Source: an uncultured Collinsella sp.
GTDB taxonomy: Bacteria > Actinomycetota > Coriobacteriia > Coriobacteriales > Coriobacteriaceae
NCBI GenBank assembly: GCA_902495085.1
Contig: CABUWA010000104.1
Span: 1 to 6,871, forward strand
Length of the DNA stretch: 6,871 nucleotides
Direction of reading: 5' to 3'
A program made the translations under genes and the position numbers. The notes beneath the pieces were generated by a model. It did no database searches. It worked only from the letters and a program-made list of their open reading frames with translations, and was not told the origin of the DNA. Below are positions 1-4,928 of this stretch, in pieces; position 1 is the first letter of the stretch; the number at the start of each line of letters is the position of its first letter.

Positions 1-2952
1 CACTACACCGTGACCGAGGACGCCGCCGAGGGCTACACGACTGCGGTCAACGGGGCTGACGGCTCCAAGGCCGAAGGCGCCGTGACCGAGGACGGCGCGA
101 CCGTCGCGTTCACCAACACGTACGGAACGGCCACCGAGGGCAGGGACATCTCCACCGCGGGACTCTTCACCAAGACGCTCGAGGGCCGCGACTGGGCGGA
201 GGGCGACAGCTTCCAGTTCGCGCTCGCGGGCGAGGGCGGCGCCCCCATGCCCGAGGGGTCTGCCGACGGCTCCAAGACCGTCAGCGTGACGGCCGCCGCC
301 GGCACCAGGGCGGGCGATAGGGTCGCCTTCGACTTCGGCCCCATCCGCTACACGCTCGATGACATCAAGGACGCCGGGTTCGCCGAGGTCGGCGGCAAGC
401 GCGTGCGCGCCAAGACCTTCACCTACACGGTGCGCGAGGTCAGGCCCGATGACGGCTCCGCCATCGCCGGCGTGGCCTACGACGGCCACGTCGCCACGAT
501 GACGGTGACCGTGACCGACGACGGTTCCGGCAACCTCACGGCCACGACGCCCGCGATCGCGCAGGTGAGCGGTGGCGACTTCGTCAACACCTACACGACT
601 GAGCTCGACTATTCGGCCCGCGCGGGCGTGCGCCTGTCCAAGACGCTCTCCGGCCGCGCCATGGAGGCGGGGCAGTTCGCCTTCACCGTGACCGCCGACG
701 CCGAGACGGCCGCCAAGCTCGGCCTCAAGACCGGCAAGGACGCCTACGCCGTGGCCGCTGCCGATGACGGAGAGGCCGACCTGGTCGACCTCGTCGGCGG
801 TGCCGCGGAGAGCGACGTGAAGTTCACCGACGCCGACGCGGGCAAGACCTACAGCTTCACCGTCACCGAGACCAAGCTCGGCGGCGAGGGCTACACCAAC
901 GACACCGCGCCGCGCACGGTGGCCATCGCGCCCGGCTACGACGCCGCGACGGGCAAGCTCACGGTCACGACCACGGTTGCCAAGGACGGTGTCGAGGTCG
1001 CCCGCAGCGAGGTCTCCACGGCAGATGACGCCACGGAGACGCCCGCGCTTGTGACGGTCGCGTTCGAGAACTCCTACGAGGCCACCGGAACGCTCGGCGG
1101 CGAGGGCAACGTGGCAATTAACGCCACCAAGACGCTGACGGGCCGCGCCGCGGCGGCAGGCGAGTTCTCGTTCTCCGTCCGCGATGCCCAGGGCGACGTG
1201 GTCGCGACCGCGACCAACCGGGCCTCCGGCGACGGCGAGGCCGCGGGGCTCGCGTTCTCGCCCATCGCCTACACCACCGACACTCTCGAGCAGATGGTGG
1301 CGGACGGCACCGCCACCAGGGCCGCCGACGGCTCATGGGCCATTCCCTATACCGTATCCGAGGACGGCACGGACCGGCTGCCCGCGGGCGTGACGGCGAC
1401 CGCCTCGAGCTTCGACATCACGGTCAAGGTGACCGATAACGGCAAGGGCGGGCTGGACACTGCCGTGGTCTACCCCGAGGGCTCCGGCGGCACGCTGTCG
1501 TTCGTGAACGGCTACGGCACCAACGAGGCGACAGTCGACCTCGCGGGCACCAAGACGCTGGCGCTCGGCCAGGCCGGGCTCGGCCTCACGCAGGCCGACA
1601 TCGAGGGCAAGTACACCTTTAAGATCGCGCCGCTGGACGGCGCGCCCGCGCCGGCCGACGCCTCCGGCAAGACGGTGACCGAGGCGACCAACGACGCCGC
1701 CGGCAACGTCGAGCTGGGCCACGTCACGTTTAAGCAGCCGAGCGACCTCGATGACGTCGAGATCGACCGCGACGGCCTGCGCACCAAGACGTTCGCCTAC
1801 CGGGTGAGCGAGTCCGGCTCGGTCGACGGCGTGGCCAACGACGCGACGGCGACCAGGACCTTCACGGTCAAGGTGGTCGAGGACACCAACGCGGGCACGC
1901 TCTCCGCGGAGGTCCTGCCCGCAGAGGGCACGCCCGAGGGCAAGGGCGCGTTCGAGTTCACCAACACCTACGGCGTGAACCCGACGCCGAGCTCCGTCAC
2001 CGACCAGATCACGGTGAACAAGAAGCTCGAGGGCCGCGACCTGGCCGAAGGCGAGTTCGAGTTCCAGCTGGTCGAGATCGCCGCCGACGGCAGCGAGAGC
2101 GTTGCGGCGACGGGCAAGAACGCCGCCGACGGCACGGTCGTGCTCAGCCCCGTCACCTACACCGCGCCCGGCGCGCACGGCTACGAGCTGCGCGAGGTCG
2201 CCGGCACGGCGGGCGGCGTGACGTACGACAAGACGACGTACCGCGTGCGCACGACGGTCACCGATGCCGGCAACGGCACACTCGCTGTCAAGCACGAGCT
2301 CATGGATGCCGAGGGCAATGCCGCAAACGACACCTCGGTGACCTTCACCAACGGCTACAAGGCCGCACCCGTCACCCTCAAGCTGGGCGCCGCCAAGGTG
2401 CTCAAGGGCGCCGAGCTCAAGGCGGGCCAGTTTAGCTTTGAGCTCAAGAGCCGGGACGGCAAGGTCATGTCGACCGCCAAGAACGCCGCGGACGGCAGCG
2501 TCACGTTCGATGTGCTGACCTTCAAGCAGGTCGGCACCTACACCTTTACGGTGAGCGAGGCCGATGATGGCCAGGCGCACGTGACCTACGACAAGGCGGT
2601 GCGCAAGATCGTCGTCACGGTGAGCGACGAGGCGGCAGACGGCACCAGGACGGGCTACCTGTCGGCGAGGGTCTCCTACGAGGGCGACGCCAACCTGCCG
2701 CCGGTCTTCACCAACAGCTACGCCGAGAATCCCGGGACCCCCGGCACCCCCGAGAACCCCGGCACGCCGGGCGGCGGCTCAGGCGGCGGTTCAGATAACG
2801 GCTCCGGCAGCGGCTCCGGCGGCGACGGCTCCAAGGGCGGCATGCCCGACACCGGCGACCGCAGCCTGCCGGTCGAGGCGCTCGCGGCCATGGCCGGCAT
2901 CGGCGCGCTGGCCGTCGCGGGCGGCGCGGCCCTGTACCGTAGGCGCCGCTAG
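1..2952 (+). CDS. Large sortase-anchored surface protein with tandem Spy0128/FctA-type isopeptide domains (5' partial)
   Basis: The frame is open from base 1 (first residues HYTVTED), so the true start and any signal peptide lie upstream; the GTG at 10 is an internal Val. The visible 983 residues hold tandem domains. Each begins with a Lys motif (TKTLEGR, SKTLSGR, TKTLTGR, TKTLALG, NKKLEGR, AKVLKG), has a Glu in a YTVxE-like strand, and ends with an Asn in FxNxY (FTNTY, FVNTY, FENSY, FVNGY, FTNGY, FTNSY). Rough extents are 1-126 (tail only), 157-600, 619-1080, 1105-1521, 1537-1977, 2005-2364 and 2380-2724. In the streptococcal pilin isopeptide family, such Lys/Asn/Glu triads form self-generated Lys-Asn bonds that stiffen the stalk. 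A Pro/Gly/Ser linker, MPDTG (2842-2856), a hydrophobic segment and RRRR follow, which is a sortase sorting signal. The role is inferred as an adhesin or pilin-like stalk on the cell wall; the ligand is unknown. Confidence 0.93.
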   Translation, partial: HYTVTEDAAEGYTTAVNGADGSKAEGAVTEDGATVAFTNTYGTATEGRDISTAGLFTKTLEGRDWAEGDSFQFALAGEGGAPMPEGSADGSKTVSVTAAAGTRAGDRVAFDFGPIRYTLDDIKDAGFAEVGGKRVRAKTFTYTVREVRPDDGSAIAGVAYDGHVATMTVTVTDDGSGNLTATTPAIAQVSGGDFVNTYTTELDYSARAGVRLSKTLSGRAMEAGQFAFTVTADAETAAKLGLKTGKDAYAVAAADDGEADLVDLVGGAAESDVKFTDADAGKTYSFTVTETKLGGEGYTNDTAPRTVAIAPGYDAATGKLTVTTTVAKDGVEVARSEVSTADDATETPALVTVAFENSYEATGTLGGEGNVAINATKTLTGRAAAAGEFSFSVRDAQGDVVATATNRASGDGEAAGLAFSPIAYTTDTLEQMVADGTATRAADGSWAIPYTVSEDGTDRLPAGVTATASSFDITVKVTDNGKGGLDTAVVYPEGSGGTLSFVNGYGTNEATVDLAGTKTLALGQAGLGLTQADIEGKYTFKIAPLDGAPAPADASGKTVTEATNDAAGNVELGHVTFKQPSDLDDVEIDRDGLRTKTFAYRVSESGSVDGVANDATATRTFTVKVVEDTNAGTLSAEVLPAEGTPEGKGAFEFTNTYGVNPTPSSVTDQITVNKKLEGRDLAEGEFEFQLVEIAADGSESVAATGKNAADGTVVLSPVTYTAPGAHGYELREVAGTAGGVTYDKTTYRVRTTVTDAGNGTLAVKHELMDAEGNAANDTSVTFTNGYKAAPVTLKLGAAKVLKGAELKAGQFSFELKSRDGKVMSTAKNAADGSVTFDVLTFKQVGTYTFTVSEADDGQAHVTYDKAVRKIVVTVSDEAADGTRTGYLSARVSYEGDANLPPVFTNSYAENPGTPGTPENPGTPGGGSGGGSDNGSGSGSGGDGSKGGMPDTGDRSLPVEALAAMAGIGALAVAGGAALYRRRR
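2728..2841 (+). repeat. Low-complexity Pro/Gly/Ser wall-spanning linker
   Basis: The segment is inside the large surface protein. It encodes short NPGTPGTPENPGTPG-type units and then Gly/Ser-rich repeats (GGGS, GSGS), placed between the last folded domain and the MPDTG sorting signal. Such flexible linkers usually span the peptidoglycan. The near-identical short units at DNA level make its length prone to change between strains and to assembly error. Confidence 0.8.
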
Positions 2953-2963
2953 CGATATGGACG

Positions 2964-2998
2964 AGTGGGGCGAATCCATCCGATGGGTTCGCCCCACT
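2964..2998 (+). terminator. Hairpin terminator after the surface protein gene
   Basis: A 15-bp stem (arms 2964-2978 and 2984-2998, one G-T wobble, 5-nt loop) with core GTGGGGCGAA/TTCGCCCCAC begins 12 nt after the TAG stop. The following T-tract is very short (TTG), so termination may be partial or may work mainly by stem stability. The 3' end of the stem overlaps the probable -35 box of the SRP RNA promoter. Confidence 0.65.
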
Positions 2999-3026
2999 TG
3001 CCGTGGCGGGCGGGAGCAGGTAAGAT
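2998..3026 (+). promoter_or_regulatory. Probable sigma-70-type promoter of the SRP RNA
   Basis: TTGCCG (2998-3003) and TAAGAT (3021-3026) each match four of six consensus positions and are spaced by 17 bp. Transcription would start near 3033, which agrees with where the SRP RNA helix begins. The assignment is by inspection only. Confidence 0.5.
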
Positions 3027-3032
3027 ATACCG

Positions 3033-3152
3033 AGCGCCTAGCGCGTTCGATGGGTTCGGATGACGACATGTTCCGAATCTGGTCAGGTCCGGAAGGAAGC
3101 AGCCATAAGGAGCCTCTGTCGGGCATCCGGATCCATCGAGCGCACGGGCTTT
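3033..3152 (+). ncRNA. ffs: Signal recognition particle RNA, bacterial small (4.5S) type
   Basis: The nearly invariant domain IV core is present at 3081-3104 (GGTCAGGTCC, then GGAAGGAAGCAGCC), with the GGAA tetraloop and the asymmetric AGCA side that binds the Ffh M domain. Flanking sequences pair into the long rod: 3041-3062 (GCGCGTTCGATGGG.. to GGATG) pairs with 3124-3143 (CATCCGGATCCATCGAGCGC), with some G-U pairs and a small bulge. Weaker pairing extends outward to about 3034 and 3150. The RNA assembles with Ffh to target nascent membrane and secreted proteins to FtsY and the Sec translocon. It has no Alu domain, so it is the short form. The ends are estimated from the helix and promoter and could be off by several bases. 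No dnaX follows, although that gene is a common neighbour in other bacteria. Confidence 0.96.
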
Positions 3153-3158
3153 CTTTTT
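3124..3158 (+). terminator. Likely SRP RNA terminator (closing helix plus T-tract)
   Basis: The 3' strand of the SRP RNA closing helix (3124-3150) is followed directly by TTTCTTTTT (3150-3158). This layout would let the RNA's own closing stem act as the terminator hairpin. I see no separate hairpin between the RNA and the T-tract. Confidence 0.5.
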
Positions 3159-3181
3159 GCGCGGTTTTACCAAACCGCGCA
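3158..3181. repeat. Perfect 10-bp inverted repeat (hairpin) just after the SRP RNA
   Basis: TGCGCGGTTT (3158-3167) and AAACCGCGCA (3172-3181) are exact reverse complements separated by TACC. The T-tract lies before the hairpin on the plus strand, and no T-run follows it on either strand. It is therefore not a standard intrinsic terminator. It may be a back-up stem, a 3' processing barrier or part of the repeat cluster that follows. Confidence 0.7.
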
Positions 3182-3195
3182 ATGCTCGACGCTGC

Positions 3196-3295
3196 GCGCC
3201 ACCCAGAGCGACAATTTGTCATTCAAAAGGCAAGGCATGACCAGAAGGTCTATGCCTTGCCTTTTTCATGCCAACTTGTTCGCTCTGGGTGGCGC
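3196..3295. repeat. Long near-perfect intergenic hairpin
   Basis: The arms 3196-3242 and 3247-3295 fold back on each other around an AGAA loop. From the outside in there are 15 perfect pairs (GCGCCACCCAGAGCG), a bulged base, a 20-position stretch with four mismatches, eight more pairs, a bulge and GACC/GGTC. That gives 43 matches in 47 aligned positions. There is no coding frame that would explain it. The form resembles palindromic repeat elements (REP/RUP or MITE-like) or a structured RNA, but I do not recognise a named family. The inner part also has terminator geometry (annotated separately). Confidence 0.8.
3225..3266. terminator. Bidirectional terminator-like core of the long hairpin
   Basis: AAAAGGCAAGGCAT (3225-3238) pairs with ATGCCTTGCCTTTT (3252-3265), capped by GACC-AGAA-GGTC. 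Five Ts follow on the plus strand, and four Ts from the opposite arm follow on the minus strand. The geometry fits intrinsic termination in either direction. It would stop any read-through from the SRP RNA. Confidence 0.6.
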
Positions 3296-3316
3296 TCGCT
3301 GGCTTTGCCAAAACAT

Positions 3317-3428
3317 CGATGGCTACGCGGTCCAGGAGGCGGCGAAGTGTTTGGTGTCTCGCTGGTCCTCGGCTTTGCCTGCGGGATCGCTCGACTACCA
3401 AACAGCCCGCCGGCACCGGAACCGCATC
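3317..3428. repeat. Second, weaker large imperfect inverted repeat
   Basis: The left arm (3317-3358) and right arm (3393-3428) are imperfect reverse complements. Matching blocks are CGATG, GCGG, TCC, GGCG, TGTTTGGT and GTC, with gaps and a 34-nt loop. The best block is TGTTTGGT (3348-3355) against ACCAAACA (3397-3404). GGCTTTGCC occurs at 3301-3309, just after the first hairpin, and again at 3371-3379 in this loop, hinting at related units. No gene is visible. This could be a decayed repeat copy or a structured RNA. Confidence 0.45.
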
Positions 3429-3565
3429 GTCCAAAAATCACCCGTAAAGGCGCGTTAGCCTAATTAAATCTATCCCTTAAGGAATGCTGCTCGTTGGCGT
3501 TGTTTGGAGCGCGGTGGCGATGTGCTTCAAGAGTCGGCGGTGCTGTTGCTTGAATTTTTGCAGTT
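3429..3565. other. Intergenic remainder without a recognised feature
   Basis: This stretch holds a short AT-rich segment around 3460-3480 (TAATTAAAT and the palindrome CCTTAAGG at 3475-3482), followed by ordinary-looking sequence. I see no RNA gene, no credible coding frame with a ribosome binding site, and no clear promoter. Together with the repeats before it, the gap between the SRP RNA and the converging gene has no visible protein-coding content. Confidence 0.5.
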
Positions 3566-3607
3566 AAAGAGGCCCGTTTCCCTAGGTGGGGAAACGGACC
3601 TCTTTTT
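3566..3607. terminator. Strong terminator between converging units
   Basis: AAAGAGG (3566-3572) and CCGTTTCC (3574-3581) pair with GGAAACGG (3590-3597) and CCTCTTT (3599-3605), with a single C/A mismatch. The plus-strand T-tract is TTTTT, and the minus-strand one is weaker (CTTTAA). It lies 44 bases beyond the stop of the minus-strand surface protein gene, so it probably ends that transcript, and it can also stop rightward transcription. Confidence 0.8.
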
Positions 3608-3650
3608 GTCTCTGGGCTTGTGGATTGGCGAAGACAATAACCGCTGGCAG

Positions 3651-4717
3651 CTATTTTGAGTTCTTGATGCGGCGTACGCCCGTGGCGGTTATTCCGAGGC
3701 CTGCGGCGGCGATTCCTGCGAGTGCGATTGCGCTCGGCGCTGTGTCGCCCGTGTTCGCGAGCTTGCCGGCGGTCGTATCTGCTTGCTTGCCGCTGCTCGT
3801 GTTCGCCTGCTTGGTGGAGCTCGATGGGGCGTCTTTGCCGGTTGCAGGTGAGGCAACGGGCGGTGTCGCCTCGGCGGGTTGCGTCGAGCCGGAGGGAGGC
3901 ACTGTCTCGGTCGGTTTCGTTATCTCGGGCGAGGCGGCCTTGTCTGCCGCGGCCTTTGCCTCTTCGTATGCCTTGCAGGCGTCGTCATAGGCCGTTTGCG
4001 CTTTTTTCAAATTGTCGAGGAGCGCATCTCGCCAGGCTGTGAACCGGTCGATATCGGCTTTATATTTCTCTACAGCACGTTCACAGTCATTAACTCGTCT
4101 TTCCTCTCTTCTGAGGCGGTACTGGAACTCGCGGAGCTCCGTTTCGCAATAGTTTACGTGCGTTTTTGCCGATATGATCTCACTGTGCAACTGCTTTATT
4201 TGCTGTTTAGTAGTTTCGACAAACTCCTCGTAGCCGAGTGCTTCGAGTGTCTTAAGCATCTCATGTTTCTTCTCTAATTCTGCCTGGAGCTCGCTTACCC
4301 GGTTGATGGCCCCGTCGTATTTGGCTTGGGCAGCATCGACGTCCGCTTGCATGGTGGGAAGGAGTTCCCTCCCTTCGGCGGCTTGCGCCGCCATCTTTTC
4401 GCGGTACTCTTGAAAACGGGTAATGTCATCATTGAATCTCGCAATTTTCTCGGGACTTGCGGCGTTTTTGCGGCCTCGAGGTTTTTGAGCGCTTCCTGCA
4501 TGGCTGCATACGCTTTTTCTTTTGCGGCGGCCGCGTCTTCTGTCTGCGGGGCGCCCGAATTGCCGTTGGCGGCGCTCGTCTGCGAAACGGCCGCACCGGT
4601 GGGGGCGCTGGTTTCTGCCGCGATTGCCGTTACGGGGGCGATTCCCGCGACAAGTGCCGCGGAAAGGGCGATGCCCACAGTTGCTCGTCTTGCTCTTCTT
4701 GCGAGAATGTCGTTCAT
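3651..4717 (-). pseudogene. Frameshifted secreted coiled-coil surface protein with LANTG sorting signal
   Basis: The ATG at 4717 has a GAGGTG ribosome binding site five bases upstream. It opens a frame with a clear signal peptide (basic MNDILARRARR, hydrophobic core, AIAAE cleavage region near residues 33-35) and an Ala/Thr-rich start that runs to about residue 84 (KNLEAAK). The -1 frame then continues for 271 residues to the TAG at 3651. It has a long charged helical region (EKIARFNDDITRFQ onward, coiled-coil heptads, three Cys), a Pro/Thr/Ser linker, LANTG (3747-3761), a hydrophobic segment and RRIKNSK. Neither frame makes a whole protein: the start frame dies at 4295. One missing A in the A5 run at 4465-4469 would restore a 355-residue anchored protein. 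The change may be a real mutation, a phase-variable state or a sequencing error. The coiled-coil part is visibly less GC-rich than the flanking genes. The ligand is unknown; related proteins are wall-anchored helical stalks. Confidence 0.82.
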
Positions 4718-4742
4718 CTCGGCACCTCATTTCAAGGGTCGG

Positions 4743-4784
4743 CGACTAACTTGGTAGCACTAATGTAAGTATACCAAGTGGTCG
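4743..4784. promoter_or_regulatory. Operator-like dyad around the promoter of the minus-strand surface protein
   Basis: ACTTGGTA (4749-4756) and TACCAAGT (4772-4779) are exact inverted half-sites. CGAC (4743-4746) and GTCG (4781-4784) extend the dyad outward with small offsets. Half-site centres are 23 bp apart, about two helical turns, which suits a dimeric or tetrameric regulator. The dyad brackets the likely extended -10 box of the minus-strand gene. No regulator gene is in the window. Confidence 0.55.
4768..4776 (-). promoter_or_regulatory. Probable extended -10 promoter for the minus-strand surface protein
   Basis: Read on the minus strand, TGGTATACT contains TATACT (plus 4768-4773; five of six consensus bases) preceded by the TGn extended -10 motif. 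No good -35 box is seen at the usual spacing. The start of transcription would be near 4761, giving a leader of about 44 nt before the ATG at 4717. Confidence 0.5.
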
Positions 4785-4854
4785 ACCCGACACTGGCTGG
4801 GTGCGCGCCTCTCCGCTTCTTTGGAAACCGAATCCTATTAGAAATGACGAGTTG

Positions 4855-4884
4855 TTTACGCTTCTTTTGGGCTCACCGTACTAT
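4855..4884 (+). promoter_or_regulatory. Candidate promoter of the ABC exporter operon
   Basis: TTTACG (4855-4860) and TACTAT (4879-4884), four of six matches each, are separated by 18 bp. Transcription would begin around 4890, inside the dyad that reaches into the ribosome binding site. This is weak on its own and is supported by its position. Confidence 0.35.
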
Positions 4885-4915
4885 CATGATTCGGATTGAG
4901 TGTGAATGATGATAG
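4881..4915 (+). promoter_or_regulatory. Inverted repeat overlapping -10 region and ribosome binding site of the ABC operon
   Basis: CTATCATGATTC (4881-4892) and GAATGATGATAG (4904-4915) match as reverse complements at 11 of 12 positions, with an 11-nt spacer. The left arm overlaps the candidate -10 box and the right arm runs into the AGGGAG ribosome binding site (4914-4919). It could be an operator for a dimeric repressor; MarR- and TetR-type regulators often control exporters of this kind. It could also be an RNA hairpin that masks translation initiation. Confidence 0.55.
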
Positions 4916-4928
4916 GGAGCGCCTATAC

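Noticed and set aside
1333..2580. Long minus-strand open frame of 415 codons opposite the surface protein
   Set aside because: It is a by-product of high GC and codon bias on the other strand. The plus-strand frame has clear repeated domains there.
2981..3058. Direct repeat CGATGGGTTCG at 2981-2991 and 3048-3058
   Set aside because: Each copy is explained by its own structure (terminator loop and arm, SRP RNA helix). Eleven bases of identity is likely chance or a minor duplication, with no attachment-site context.
3158..3428. CRISPR array
   Set aside because: The repeats here are inverted foldbacks, not regularly spaced direct repeats with unique spacers, and there are no cas genes.
2957..3463. 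Open reading frames on the plus strand (2957-3463 and 3060-3458) running through the post-surface-protein gap
   Set aside because: They overlap the terminator, the SRP RNA and the long hairpin, have no ribosome binding site, and their translations show no domain or consistent composition.
4459..4472. Programmed -1 ribosomal frameshifting at the A5 run
   Set aside because: The heptamer A AAA ACG does not allow proper re-pairing of the A-site tRNA, and I saw no obvious downstream stimulatory hairpin. Mutation, error or slippage is simpler.
4326..4768. Plus-strand frames opposite the N-terminal part of the frameshifted surface protein
   Set aside because: Their translations are antisense to a clear signal peptide and coiled-coil start, and they lack ribosome binding sites.
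4896..4928. TTG at 4896 or GTG at 4902 as the start of the ABC exporter
   Set aside because: Neither has a ribosome binding site, and both lie inside the dyad. The ATG at 4929 has AGGGAG at a good distance and begins a normal exporter N-terminus.
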